Shown: positions 1 through 11,807 of the stretch, one piece after another
Layout of the letters: each line of letters opens with the position of its first letter
Numbering within the stretch: the stretch's first letter is position 1
Assembly (NCBI RefSeq): GCF_963678975.1
Contig: NC_089274.1
Span: forward strand, 19,299,633-19,363,632
Source: Dysidea avara
Lineage: Eukaryota; Porifera; Demospongiae; Dictyoceratida; Dysideidae
DNA length: 64,000 nt
Direction: 5' to 3'
Made by a program: the position numbers and the translations under genes
Notes under the pieces: generated by a model
Databases searched by the model: none
What the model saw: only the letters and a program-made list of their open reading frames with translations
Told to the model about the DNA's origin: nothing

Positions 1-529
1 ATGTTAGCAAAACATCTATACTGAACTTTTAGAGCTAGAAGCTACTCAAGCTAGCTGTCATTTGCTACAAGTGATAGTCAGTCTTCAAAGCGCAACAACG
101 AAATCTGAGAAGCAATCAAGTTTACTTCCTAGAGATAAAATTATCGTATTTAAATACAACTGTGTTTTTTTTTAAATTATGTGGTGACTTCAAACTCAAC
201 CACTACTTAATGCTCAAAAACAATGTTTAAGCTCTTATTTTCATTTCAGAGTCAATCGTGGCACCGCTCAAGTGTGGCTACTGTTGATGGTGCAACATTT
301 AACAGTAGTTTATAGATCTTATTTGCAATAACTGATAGTGACGCTGACAAAAGGAACTCTTTAGGAATCACTGATGTGTTTAACAGTGCCAAGCCCCATC
401 CTTGTAGGTCACCATACACTAGAGCATGTGTACAACAATAATAGTAAATGAAAGTCACGAGTCATACGTTGATCAAACAAACCGTCTGCTTACTTTTCAA
501 ATTTTGAACCACTTACTTCTTTAGAACTT
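1..529. other. left flank, no supported gene
   Basis: I see no gene here that I can support. Later exons of the minus-strand secreted gene that starts at 1282 should lie here or beyond the window edge, but no open stretch with a phase-compatible splice acceptor could be matched to it. Confidence 0.4.
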
Positions 530-1282
530 TTAATCGTGCATGACTTTCATTTTATCACTAAAGAATCTTTGTAACGGAGGATTTGATCCACCCCTGGGGC
601 TATTGACAACTGCCATTGCTGAGGTAAAGACAGTCACTTTATAGGTTGATAAGTCGTCTATAAGTGGGGACAGATTTGAAAATCTGTACATTGATCCTAC
701 ACAAGCAGGGGATTTGACAAGGAATGTGTCGAATCCCCATTTATCTTGAGAGGGGTGTGGCATGACATTGATCAATGACATGCCCACAACTAACCTGAAC
801 ATACACTCGGTGACAGACACATTGAAGACTTCGATAATGATCAAGATCCTGGGGCAGCCAATAAACTCTATTCCCTGTAAAGTCACTGCATAATTGTGTT
901 CAAATCTCATAGAGTAATCATCACTGATATTAGCTATATCACACACTATAGTAGATTTATCACAATCATCAACACCAGGGCGGCACACTCCTCTGATCGT
1001 AATAGATGCATTAGCTGTGATGTGTACCGTATCAGTTAGGTAATGGTGGTCACTGACCCGCTCCAGATTAATAACTACTTCATCACCAGTTTGAACACTG
1101 GAGTTGACCACTGCCAACAACTCTGTCAGTCCACTACAGCTAGCTCCCTGAGCATTAATGTTCGCCTGGCTCCAGATCGTCCCATCACATGGCGGGAAGC
1201 GCGGGGCTACATTAAACAGTCGCTGACACTGGGCAACTGCGAGAGACAAGAGAACAAGTGAGAGCACAATTTCCTGTTGCAT
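530..1282 (-). CDS. secreted beta-helix-like protein, 5' part (partial gene)
   Basis: The reading frame starts at 1282 with a classic signal peptide (about residues 1-19, MQQEIVLSLVLLSLAVAQC). It continues as an extracellular-type sequence with several N-x-S/T sites and scattered cysteines. The part around VTLQGIEFIGC has the short alternating strands of pectin-lyase-like beta-helix proteins, a fold common in large sponge surface proteins; this is inference from the pattern. A good donor (CAG|gttagt) at 795/794 suggests that exon 1 is 795-1282 and that the open frame from 794 to 530 may be intron read-through. Later exons are not identified. The gene is divergent from the GIY-YIG gene at 1396 with only 113 bp between starts. 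A frameshifted copy lies at 18568-19195. The substrate or ligand is unknown. Confidence 0.55.
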   Translation of the reverse strand: MQQEIVLSLVLLSLAVAQCQRLFNVAPRFPPCDGTIWSQANINAQGASCSGLTELLAVVNSSVQTGDEVVINLERVSDHHYLTDTVHITANASITIRGVCRPGVDDCDKSTIVCDIANISDDYSMRFEHNYAVTLQGIEFIGCPRILIIIEVFNVSVTECMFRLVVGMSLINVMPHPSQDKWGFDTFLVKSPACVGSMYRFSNLSPLIDDLSTYKVTVFTSAMAVVNSPRGGSNPPLQRFFSDKMKVMHD

Positions 1283-1395
1283 GACGATAACACCTTTTGA
1301 TTTTTCCCACGTGACTCATTAAAAAATACCTTGACTTTAAGGATCACGTTAATAGCCACACCCACTAATTTACGACAATAAACGTACCTTCGATA
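1283..1395. promoter_or_regulatory. divergent promoter with conserved CACGTGACTCAT block
   Basis: This 113-bp gap separates two divergent start codons. It carries CACGTGACTCATTAA at 1308-1322, an E-box (CACGTG) overlapping a bZIP/AP-1 type core (TGACTCA), and a CCACACCCACTAATTTACG block starting at 1356. Both blocks recur unchanged upstream of the duplicated GIY-YIG gene (19221-19235 and from 19280) although the DNA between them has diverged. This points to promoter elements kept by selection. The factors that bind are not known. Confidence 0.6.
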
Positions 1396-1951
1396 ATGGC
1401 TGGGAGTGACGAGTTGGTACAAGATGTCATAGACGGCGTTACCGTCTATCGAGTAAGCTTACATGTAGCCCAGCTGAGTGCTATTGATATCTTAACAGAT
1501 AACAGCAAGTAGTTACGATAAGGTGGATTACCAAGGGGACCCGGACCAGGAAGCAGTGCAGAGGATGAAGAAGTCCGGTTGGTGGGGAGACAGACCCGAC
1601 AGCCTCAAAGTAGAATGCCTGAGCGAGACGCTCCAGAAAAAGAGTGGACGTTCCCACGACGAGTTGAGCAAACGCGGAGTGTACATGTACTTAAAGAGGG
1701 GCGATAACAAGATGTTTATCGGCAGCGCTGCACACGAGACGCTGTTTGAAAGACAACTACGCCATCTTAATGCGGCAGCCTTCACTGATCCGCAACCACT
1801 TGATAAATTCGACCAACAATTAAGTCGCCAATACAACCAGGCCAACTGGCACTACTACGCCATACCCATGAGCGACCCGGATAAAATAGAAGAAAAAGAA
1901 AAGGAATTAATAGCTCAATACAAATCAACAGAACACGGCTACAACACGTGA
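1396..1951 (+). CDS. GIY-YIG domain protein, copy 1
   Basis: Two exons, 1396-1452 and 1523-1951, are joined in phase 0 across a 70-bp GT-AG intron and give 161 residues. Exon 1 encodes a short leader ending VIDGVTVYR. Exon 2 begins VDYQGDPDQEAV, then a GWWGDRPDSL block, then a GIY-YIG nuclease-like core: GVYMY (GIY position), FIGSA (YIG position, with F for Y), an arginine in FERQLRH, a glutamate in EEKEKELI and a terminal GYN. These are the known landmark positions of the GIY-YIG fold (metal-dependent DNA cleavage), so catalysis is possible but unproved. It is a stand-alone small protein, unlike SLX1 or ANKLE1. The stop lies 85 bp from the stop of MNAT1 on the other strand. Copies 2 (19321) and 3 (35092) share the exon structure. 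Its cellular role is unknown. Confidence 0.8.
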
Positions 1952-2016
1952 ATGCTGAGTATGGTATAGAATTGAGCCACATGAAAACATGATTGTACAC
2001 ATTAAGTAGAATATTT

Positions 2017-2022
2017 TTTATT
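2017..2022 (-). terminator. AATAAA polyadenylation signal of MNAT1
   Basis: The minus strand reads AATAAA 15 bp past the MNAT1 stop, inside the 85-bp gap between the convergent stop codons. The 3' UTRs of MNAT1 and the GIY-YIG gene must therefore abut or overlap. The signal is kept in the duplicated block near 19971. Confidence 0.6.
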
Positions 2023-2036
2023 GACTGCTGTAAATA

Positions 2037-5000
2037 TCATGTGTACTGATTTGTCCTTTGTTGTTCGCTGTTCATCAGTAAACAAGAGAAAGCTTCTTGT
2101 AGAGCACGTTGACATGCCAGTGAAGAATTGAACCCACCGCCACTTGCAACATCTCTCACGTGCTGCAGATAACTGTGATGAGATGAACTAGCACACCATC
2201 ACACACATTGTTACAACTAACCCTTGACTAGCTAGGTCTTCTAGTAAAGGTGGGGTCGGCCCTGTGGTCTCCATGACAAGTGGTTCATAGTGATATACTT
2301 CACCTTGTTCAAATGGTATGGGCTCAAATGAAGCAGCTCCCTGCAGTGAGAAGGTTTGGTGACTACAATAGAATTTGTGTAATACAAGTATAAGGGGGAA
2401 AAAAATTTAAGTTTGATTGTTAGCATAGAAATAAAACAAGGGAGGCCTATATCTACATCCGAAGATATACTAGTGGACATTTAATCAGTCAGGTCAACTG
2501 AAGTAGGGATTAAATGTCCACTAGTAAACCTTCAGGTGTAGGTGACCTCCCTTGTTTGACTATGATCCCTAATTGAACTTAAAATTCTTTACACTATGAC
2601 TATTATTGGTGAACCCATGCATACCAGGCTTATTTGTTTACTGAATGCACGCCCCAACTATCAGTTACTGAAATAGCAAAGTGGCCATTACGCTTCATTT
2701 TAACTATGTTCAGCCCGTTACACAGTGTTACAAATGAAGAACCTCTGCAATCAATCCAGTCACAAGGGAAAACTCCCGTCAAACATCTTTTTAATCCTTA
2801 GTCCACGGTAACCAACTGAGACTCCGCCTGAATCAAGTCCACAACTAGGGAAGTCTTTGACATAGTGACTGATGGCAGAGCGGGTTCTGCAGATGCGTGA
2901 CTGATGGCAGAGCGGGCTCTGCGGATGCATGACTGCAGGAGCAAGAAAGACAAACAGCATCTTAACCAGTCCATGACAACAGAGTCAGCACCCAGTAGTC
3001 CAGAAATAGTTGCCTAGCAGACTTGACCTGGAGGAGAGGGGGTTGGTGAAAGAGGCACACTCTATATGCAATTATTAGCATGTAGAAGTCAACGAGGAAT
3101 AATAATAATATTAAATACAGGATTATATGAAAGGCAAAAGCCTATAATTTGAGTCTTGATCCTAAGATTAACAATACATCTAACTACATTATACAGTTCA
3201 GCAGCATAAAAATAAGTTATCTTTGTCAAGGGTTGCAACTCATTGTTCCCCCACTACACTGAAAGGAAGTGCATTCCAGTCATTTATGATTTGTTGAGAA
3301 TAAAAATGTTGTCTAACTGTATTGGTGGAAAAAGGTTTAATTTGTAAGGATATCCTCTTGTACTTCTTGTAAAGAACAAGGATTGATCAAGATGTAAGTT
3401 GCCATGTATGATATTGTATGTTGTAATCATATCACCATTCGTATGAGAGACGACTAATGGATGCTTTTCTTTGAACTTATTCAACTAGATTCTCATCACA
3501 TTTATAAAATGGTCCCCAAATAATATTTCCGTATTCAAGGGTTGGTCTTGCAATAGCCTTATGCAGATAGAGGAGTGTTTGAAAATTCAAATTAATAAAT
3601 GACTTTCAAATAATGAAAGTATGCATTAGAAGTGGACACTTGTACTTCCCACAAAACACTGTTCAGTTTTTTCAACCCAGAAACCATTCATTACAATGTC
3701 AAGTTGAACACTATCCTGGATGTTGGCAGATGAAGGATAGTCCTGCTGAGCTGGGCAGCTCTGGTTCAACAGCAACTTCTCTTCCAGGTGATGGGTGGGC
3801 TGGAGATTTGCTGTGGAAAGGTCTCAAGCACGCTGAAAGGATGGTCCCAAGTAGATACGCAAACTGAAAGACTGTAGAATTGCAAATTGCAGACTTGCAA
3901 GATAACCGTTCAGCATTTACAGCAGATGGATCAGTATCCTGGCCCAGAATAAAATTGGAAAGAGGCTAGGTAATATAGTGTGATGAGAAGCTGAAAACTC
4001 ATCAGTAAAAATGAATGTTGAATTCAAGAGTCCCAATCCACCATAGTGAGGTGGAAGGGCAAACAGTCCACGAACCATATCACTTGTACCCAGTCAGAGC
4101 AAGAATAAACACTATCCGAATATTGTGTTGTAATGGCTCACAAATGTTAGGCATGGTGCAACAAAGGTACATCCAGTGGCTTGAAAACCCATGGGTAAAG
4201 GCCATCATGCGGTGCTACCACGAATCAACACCTTGCACTGTCAGCAAAGACATAGACAAGTAGTCTATTGACTCCAATACAAACTTGTTCACCAGATCCC
4301 TTTGAAAAAGGCAGGACAGTAAAATATGCCACTCACAATACGTTTCTATCAATATCTGAGAGTGTTTATTTTAGTTTTTGGTAAGCTGTCCTGGCAAAAG
4401 GGGCAGTCTATTAGTGGCTGTGCCTGGTTTGCGGGTGTGATGTGATTATAATTAGCCGAAGCGTAGGCACTATTATTGGAGAAACCAAACTTATAGTGCA
4501 CAGCAACCCAATCATTAATGTTTTAGGAAGTAGTCTTCTGTGTGATAAATTCAAAGACACTACTTCAGGTAACAATGATCTAGCACAAAAGATGATTCTA
4601 ATCCCGAGTACTTGTCTGCATGTCTATGGCAAAGATCAAAGGAGGGCACAGGTATAATCATGAAACATGCATTGCATGTAATGCGGTACTGAAGTGACGT
4701 CGAACATCAAGCCCGTAGCTTTATCCAATATTGAGTTACACTTGTCTGAAGGTAAGCAGAAAATTCCGCTAAATAATAAAAAAAAAATTTTAGCAACTTT
4801 TTGGAAGCGTTTCAGGTTGTACTGAAAACTTAGTTGAAACTAACCAGCACTGCTAAGGCACCATGAAGGTATTGTTACTCTGATTTGTGAGGCTGGATTT
4901 AGGGTGATATTTTTGGCCAGAAAAGCCCAAACCTTCATATACAATGATACTGTATGACAGGAAACTTTGATGAAATTTCATGTATCCACACTTCATCAGT

Positions 5001-8000
5001 ATTGACAAATTAAATATTCAAGAAATTAAAATACTTTTTGGGGTGCTTCATGAATTAAAGTAAGACGATTCGTCAACTTTTTCTTTTGTCAAAATTTCCT
5101 GTCACATGGTAGATGACTTAGGACTAACCAACATGGCTCAAGTATCCTGATTTTACATGTCAGCTTACTAAGGGATGTGGTTTACTAAGTGTCTGGATTA
5201 CAGAGGTGTCCTTACATTACACGATACATTAAACAATCACAAAATCATTACCATTGAGGTTACTAACAAAGATGGTTGCTGTAGATTGGATTGCTTGGAC
5301 ACCACTGGTTCACTGCTAGTATGGCTAGCTAGCACTTCAGAGCCTGATAAGTTAGAGTGTATCTGTGCACAGTGAGTAGTAAAGTAACGTTGTGTGTGGA
5401 GATGTACCCTACTAAGTCATCCAGTAACGATTCCTTGTTCTTCTTCCTTGCCTTCTCAGCTGCCTCTAGCTCCATTCTCTCTTCTTTCCTTTTCAACTCT
5501 CTCTCTGCTTGCTCCGTATCCATTTGTGCCTGGAATGCTTGATTGTCCCGTTCCTATAGCAAGAATAATAATGATACAACCAAGTGCTATTGACCGCCCC
5601 CCCCCCCCCCACTTCACACACACACCAACATTGAAACCAGGTCACTACTGTTGACCCGGATGACCTGCTGACCTGGATAGCAATCCGGATCTGACCCAGA
5701 TTAATTTAAAGTGAGGCTTGCATCAACTGCTACATTTTGAGTACCAACTAGCGCATTAAGCACAAGGGTGTCTATACTTAATGATGGTAGTCAGTGGGCA
5801 TGATTCCATGTAAGTTTACATAAAGCAAGATACGTTTCCTGCAAGTAGGTATGGCTTTGCGCATACCTAACACACCATAATTTTATAAAAATTATGACAC
5901 ATTCCCAATATAAAGTGGGCGTGGCTCACAAAAGAAACTGGCCTTTACCTATCTAGTACAATAGCAATGGATTAGTGGACGTGGCTCCACATAAACCAGC
6001 AGGCAGCTATGAGCATGGTTTCGTACATACCTGTAGACTTTAATATCACTAATAAATGGGCATGGCTGCACGTATGGTTGCAGGCAGTTGTCTAGTAAGT
6101 GGGCATGGCTCATGAAAGAAGCTGAATTGCAGCAGGACTTGACTATGATGCGTTTATACAATTCCGTATCGTCCAACCAAACAATTTGCTTCGCACGTGA
6201 TCCAATCCGGGTCAGACCCGGATAATTTTTAAGGTGGGTCTGACCCGGTTGATCCGGATGACTCAACTCGGTTTCAATGCAGACACACACACACACGCAC
6301 ACACACACAACACACACACAATAAGAATAATAACAGCAATTAACATCAGTGGCATAGCTAAGGTGGGTACTGGTACGGCACAGGCCCAACCAATCAGTTC
6401 CAGTGTCCTACCAACTCAGGTACTCACCGTACGTAGCTAGCTATAGCGCCAAAGGAGGTGCAACTTCCTACAGCTACATATATAACCTATTAATCAATAA
6501 TTATTATGCAAACAAAACGTACATACAGCTAGTGTCCTACTTGAGATGACAATTTTTAGCTGTAAAATGCCACCAAATTGACTCTCAGCATGTAATTTTC
6601 AAAAATTTTCTGGGGGGCATGTCCCTGGACCCCCTAGCTGTAGCATGTATTTTTGTTACAATGGCTTCTTTGGCACATACCGTATAGCCAAAGTATTTTG
6701 AGGGACAATATTTTGGAGATCAAGCAAAGTAGCTAAACATAAATTTGTTGCAGGTTTACAAGTAAGTATGCATACAATGGTGCCCAACCAATCCTTCTGG
6801 GCTAGCTATGCCACTGTACTGGTTAACACAAAGAGCTACAAGGAATTTATTTAGCTTTGCATGTACAGCTGTATGTTTTAAAATTTCAAAGAGGAAAGAG
6901 TTTTAACAGTTTAACTTAGAGTACTCTTACTATATACGATTGAGGGGCCAACTATTTAAGAATCTGTATCATCTGTGAATTCAGTCCAACTGAAGTCAAT
7001 CAAAAAATTACCCATGATTGTGGAGAAGAAGCAGATTGTACACAACATTGATTTCATATTTAATCGCTTGTATGCACACATTTATTAACGTAATCAACTA
7101 GTTGTTGTCACCTATCCCTCCTTCTGTTGTTACAACTACAAGGAAAAATTAGGAATTATAAGTTTAATTAGGGGTAAAAGTAGTGAAACAAGGTACACCT
7201 GCAGATATACTGGTGGGCATTTAAGTACTTGTTTGTTTACTTTCTTTGGGCGTCCACTAATTCACTGAACAGAAAGGGATGGAACATAGAACAGAATGAA
7301 CCACTAAAACAAAGAAAAGAATAATTTTTGATACCACTTAATTATTGATATTGTACAAGGGGTTCACATTACAGCTTGTTTCATCTTCAATTCTTTGCAA
7401 ATTCTATACAGGAGGCAAATCCCAGTCAGCGGTTCTGGATGGATTGTAAGCTTTCAACTAAGAAACATGTAGGTACAAGGTTTAGTGCATAGATACACTG
7501 CTAGTGCATGTGCTCCTCTCTAACTCCACAGGAAGAAGCAGTATGGATGCTTCTTGCGTTCTCAAGGGCTCATGCAACATGATGAGCAGCACTGGAAAGC
7601 TTTTGGAAATCCAGCTGGGGCAGTGTCAATCTAGCCAGAGAATGCCTCAGTCTAGCCAGAGAATGCCTCAGTCTAACTGGTATATCAAAAAATCATTGTG
7701 AGAAAGTGCAAACTTTCATGGTCATTAGATTAGTTTTGCACTTTCTTTGTAACTTGCATGGTTGATCTATAGTTGACCTAAGCGCCACAACTACAGTGGT
7801 GTGCGTTCAAAAATTCAATCTGCGCTTTTTGAGGAAACTGTAGCTAGAACCACACCGACATACTACAGCCATGCTTAGCATATACCATAAGTATATATGG
7901 CCTTCACACAACAGCAGCAGCTATTAAGCTATAAATTACACATAAACATCTATCACGTTCCTAGCTACTAATTTAATAATACAGAGGTGAACACAAACGA

Positions 8001-9335
8001 ATTCACAATGTTGTAAATATGGACAACAATGAAAGTACTTTCTGAATAGCTTGAAATTGTTAATTATTTCCGAATTGTATTACAAAGTAATACTTGCAGT
8101 GCAGTGGAAGAATTATACTTGAACTTTAACTTGATGGGTGAAACACATAAAATTTTTATGTTTATGGTATGGTATTAATGTTACCGAAAAGCCACTTAAG
8201 TGGCTACGAATGTGTGCCCATTGAAATCCTTCCATAGCACCTTCGATCCGGGGGCTACAGAGCTGAAACCACTGTCATTTTATTCAGGGGGCCCAGGTGT
8301 TTTGAACAGTGTATCGTGTGAAGCCAAGAAAAGCAGCCAGGGAAACCAACACCGCTGGGAATACACACAAGAAGTATAAAACACGCATACTGTTTACATA
8401 CCTGTGAAAAATCAGCCATAACTTTTGTCTCGGTGGTGGTACGCCATTCGAATAAAGATTAAAAGACTCCTCATGTGTTGGCGAGTCGATTGGTATATGG
8501 CATGGTGTCATCACACATAGCAACAAGATGGTGGCTCGGTTTTTATTTTCGTGTTACGAAGAAGAAACAGTCCAATGCATGCTGAGTTCTTTCACTTCGC
8601 AGTGTGTGAGTTCTGTGTGTTACTGTGAAACTTTTTAGATGCCTGAGTAGGATAAAGAGAGGTATTTTGAATGGTAATTACTTAATTAAAAGATGGTTTT
8701 CACACGTTTCACGCATAGATCACACAAGCTGCTATTGTTGTCTCTTGTGTTTTATAAAAAAATTCAGGAAACAACTATTCTATTCAGTAGAATACTACAA
8801 GGTTATACAATGGACCTTATCTGCAATGACGTCAAAGCACAAAATGGCGGCTACTAGTGTGGACACTTTTGTATAGAGAGTATTGGGAGAGATGGCGGTT
8901 CGCTAATGTAAACGTTTACATACTGCAGCAAGGGGCAAGGGGAGGCATACATACTTAATTACAAGACAAATGCGTGTGGTTTTGCGTCGATAGCAAATCT
9001 TAAGTCTGGTTTCGCCTGGTGAGACTATTTCACATCACCACATCATGCTAACTAGCCTCTTATCTTTATTATCCAATAGTTCCATGTCGTGAAAACCACA
9101 AACAAAGCTTATTGTAGTGAAATGCCCACACTAAGCACGGCCATTTAGTGAATTTTTGACGTCACTGTGGATAAGGTCCATTGATACAAGCCGTATACCT
9201 GGTTTTAACACACTTTTGGAAAGCATCCCGATTATTAAAGTGTTCTATACTTTGGCTGAGTGTTGGGATTATGTAGGTGAACTTTTAAGTGTTCAAATTA
9301 ACAGGTTTCGGTTATATACAGATTCTCTTTCAATC

Positions 9336-9423
<88 letters not shown>

Positions 9424-11807
9424 CACCCACACACACCTGTTTAGCTCTGTTCTTGAGTATCAACTTCTGGTTAGACTTCCTGTACTCGTCCATTGATTTT
9501 TTAATTGCTTCCTCATTCATATTATTAGCAAGACTGTATACTAAGTATAAATAAGCACATTATAAATACTGCAATTAGCACATGGCTATAAATTTGAGGG
9601 ACAATTTTTTTTACCATTTTCTGTGCTTTTCAATAAAATCCTTTGATCAAGGCTTTATCTGTTGATAATAATAATGTGTTTGCTAAACTGTTAAGGAAGC
9701 TAATGCCACGTCAACTTATTTAGTTGTTTCATGGGCCCCAACGACAAACTTTTGTCATGAATTTTAATATCAAAGAACTTTTTCATAAGTGGAAAATTAC
9801 TACTAAAAACTCCTCGTATTCTTCAAATGCATTTAACTACATCTTTAAACAGGCTGTAGAAACAGGTGTCCTGCAGACCTTCAGCACTTGTGCTACTAAA
9901 TAAATAAATGCTGTTTACCTGCAAACATCTTCTCACTCAGAAACACACTATGGCTGAAAACAGGTTGCTATTTCATTGAGACCACACACCATCACAGTAC
10001 TTGTGCTTTTTTTGTTTTTGTACTCCTTTGTCCTGATTTCTGTTAATATTTCAGACTTACCCCAACCCAATTTTCTTTTTATATTTTCACCCGTGAAACA
10101 ACAAATCAAGCTGAAGTGGCCAAAACTACAAAAACTTGTACCTCAAAAATTCAAGTCATAATGATGTATATTGGCCTTACTGATATGTTCTACTTCTTCT
10201 AAATAATCGTTATATTCTTCAAGAGTATTAAAATCTTCTTCCCGTTTATTGTAGCTGTAGTAAAACAAAGATTTTAACTGGTAATGATGCAGTGAGTTGA
10301 GCACATACTCCTTTAAGACTTTCTTTCTGATGTTGACGTCTTTCTCTACATAGTCATCTTCAAATTGTTGTACACGGAACTGACTGCGTCTCAGTGGGAC
10401 CCCACATTGTGGACAAGCTGCTGATGGTCGAGTGAATATCGCATCAACACACAATCCACACCTATAGATCAAAAAATAATAGAACTCTCTCTAATCCAAC
10501 ACCTCTATAATCTAACACTGTTTGCTGCACCAATAACACTACGTATTACTATGCATTGCCACCTCAGCAATCCAATATTCTCGAATGAAAATTGAGCACC
10601 AACAAGTGTTGGACAAGAGAAATACTTGTACACAGAAGCATTACAATAGGATATTCTTGTTAATGAGTTAATGAGGTCATGACCTATTTGAATGTGGTGG
10701 TTTCTGAAGATATAAACAACAGAGAGCTTCAGTGCAAACTGTGCTTTGATACTATTTCCTGTTGATGGCTATATAGACGTGCTAAGAAGCTAATGAATAT
10801 GCACAACTGGTTATTGTCAGTACTTGCTTACATGTGTGCAGTACATTGGACAAGGTAGGAAATTGCATGCTAAAAGCTGTCACTAAATTCTAGCATACAG
10901 ATATTGAGTATACATATACTTGAACTTGGTCTGTACTAATAATAATGTTGGCAATTTTGGCTGGCTGATCAGAATCAAGGAGTTGTATAATCATTTTGAA
11001 ACCAGTTCGAAAAATTATAAATGTACCGCTACAGACAGACCAATTTTTGGTTTATTTGCTAAAAATGATGGTTGCTAAATGATCAAGGCCGTTTTTGATG
11101 ATAAAAATCACTCTAACTAAACTGTTTTAGACTTGGACCAAATTAAATTGCAACACTTGTGTACATGACACAATACCTGTAGCTACAACAAGTTCAGTAG
11201 CAAACTAGTAATTAATTTTAAACGTATCTTCACTTTTCTGTGAATAGATATATCATAATCACTCCCAGTGATCACAAAAAACTGTTTTATTCAGATGTCA
11301 AAAGGTTTATAACAATACCAGATATAATTGTAACCATAGTACTAAACAATGTGAGCCCTGTGAGCAAATGTTCATAGCTACACAGACACACACATGTGCA
11401 ATCACATATACAGAATGTCACAATTAACCAGTCAATTAATATGCAAATGTTTAATAGTACACGTAGTCTCTACAGTACAGCACAGCACACAGTGTACCAA
11501 CAAACCAGAGCATGGCTGCAGCACATGGAGGGAGGAACCCAACAACCCATTATATCAAAGAATCAGGATAGGAGAGAATAGAGGATCTAATCAGTTAGAC
11601 AATGGAGGGCGTGCACAGAAGGTCAGTTACCCCACCCATAGAATACAGAAGAGCCATATAATCTGTGCCCTACCCGGTGTGGACATGTTCAATACAGATT
11701 TAATAATGCTGGTACACTCACAGTCGGTGTCCACACACGTTCACTAGTAGTTTCATTGATGGTTTCTGGTAAGAGCTGGTCTGACATCGAGGACATATTT
11801 GTTCCAT
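2037..11807 (-). CDS. MNAT1: CDK-activating kinase assembly factor MAT1 (TFIIH subunit)
   Basis: Nine exons in transcript order: 11807-11722, 10461-10309, 10254-10181, 9540-9437, 5553-5413, 5362-5252, 5192-5169, 2340-2222, 2172-2037. All junctions are GT-AG, the phases fit, and they give 315 residues (human MAT1 has 309). MAT1 ties CDK7 and cyclin H together and anchors the kinase to TFIIH in the nucleus. The RING finger is complete (C5, C8, C25, H27, C30, C33, C45, C48). It is followed by the conserved FRVQQFEDD and YNKREEDF blocks, a charged coiled coil (exons 4-5), and the C-terminal CDK7/cyclin H-binding part with [13 protein letters not shown] and [13 protein letters not shown]. Exon 7 is a 24-bp microexon. 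Intron 2 is 54 bp, a multiple of three and free of stops. Intron 7 carries a 2.7-kb insertion. Broken copies of exon 1, exon 2 and exons 5-9 lie elsewhere in the window. Confidence 0.94.
2434..2557. mobile_element. hairpin MITE
   Basis: The left arm (2434-2486) runs AAACAAGGGAGG to GTGGACATTTAATC. The right arm (2518-2557) is its inverted, slightly diverged counterpart and ends CTCCCTTGTTT. About 30 bp separate them. A related single arm occurs at 7186-7226 (GCAGATATACTGGTGGGCAT), so this is a small repeat family. No transposase is seen. Confidence 0.55.
2865..2928. repeat. 32-bp tandem duplication
   Basis: Two adjacent 32-bp units begin GTGACTGATGGCAGAGCGGG and differ at two positions. No coding role is apparent. 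Confidence 0.7.
3070..3605 (-). mobile_element. LINE fragment, end of reverse transcriptase ORF
   Basis: Minus-strand conceptual translation, in several frames, gives typical C-terminal motifs of CR1/RTE-like LINE ORF2: [11 protein letters not shown], then [12 protein letters not shown], then STRGYPYKL, then [10 protein letters not shown] and a stop. Frameshifts and internal stops show it is dead. It ends in a short TTA-rich tail near 3070-3110, as expected of a 5'-truncated LINE. It sits in MNAT1 intron 7, in the same orientation as the gene. Confidence 0.75.
5629..6279. mobile_element. inverted-repeat element with GACCCGGAT ends and internal GTGGGCATGGC repeats
   Basis: CATTGAAACC at 5629 pairs with GGTTTCAATG at 6270-6279. 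Inside both ends are CCGGATC/TGACCC-rich stretches in inverted order. The interior has at least five spaced copies of GTGGGC(A/G)TGGCTC-like sequence (about 5795, 5915, 5975, 6056, 6098). The open frame at 5949-6389 is made by these repeats and is not a gene. It lies in MNAT1 intron 4. Confidence 0.4.
6281..6320. repeat. CA microsatellite
   Basis: Imperfect (CA)n directly next to the inverted-repeat element. Confidence 0.85.
6440..8800. other. MNAT1 intron 4, mostly featureless
   Basis: No gene is supported. A 21-bp tandem duplication (7630-7671, unit TCTAGCCAGAGAATGCCTCA plus G) and a single MITE-like arm (7186-7226) are visible. The open frames at 7504-7701 and 8284-8526 have no recognisable motif. 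Confidence 0.5.
8808..9183. mobile_element. 376-bp TIR element with CREB-like TGACGTCA sites
   Basis: Ends are CAATGGACCTTATC and GATAAGGTCCATTG. Inverted similarity continues inward for about 60 bp through TGACGTCAAA and an ATGGC(G/C) block. It is flanked by ATA on both sides, a possible 3-bp target duplication. No transposase is seen, so it is non-autonomous. Confidence 0.65.
9337..9432. repeat. CA microsatellite
   Basis: (CA)n of about 95 bp begins right at the donor of MNAT1 exon 4, whose intron starts gtgtgtgt on the minus strand. Repeat-length change here could affect use of the splice donor. Confidence 0.9.
10279..11390. repeat. left arm of a large inverted duplication
   Basis: This stretch contains MNAT1 exon 2 and intron 1. 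It is repeated in inverted orientation at 12303-14946. Matching pieces seen by eye: 10300-10510 with 14720-14946; 10760-10830 with 13505-13560; 10910-11150 with 12530-12800; 11340-11390 with 12303-12350. The unpaired centre holds MNAT1 exon 1. Confidence 0.75.

Larger units (their letters stand above)
2375..5110. other. insertion in MNAT1 intron 7, absent from the duplicated block
   Basis: Aligned by eye to the copy at 20400-20470, MNAT1 intron 7 gains about 2.7 kb here. It holds a hairpin MITE (2434-2557), a 32-bp tandem duplication and a LINE fragment (about 3070-3605). Open frames at 3613-3867, 4015-4263 and 4442-4657 resemble nothing I know and are probably chance. Either the insertion came after the block was duplicated, or the copy lost it. 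Confidence 0.55.

Noticed and set aside
3613-4657. Open frames at 3613-3867, 4015-4263 and 4442-4657
   Set aside because: They are short, have no motif, lie within the intron insertion, and are probably chance.
5949-6389. 146-codon minus-strand gene
   Set aside because: It is built from the GTGGGCATGGC repeats and the CA tract of a transposon-like element.
10143-10472. Single-exon reading of MNAT1 here
   Set aside because: It reads through a 54-bp GT-AG intron (10255-10308) whose 18 codons have no counterpart in MAT1, and past the exon 3 donor.
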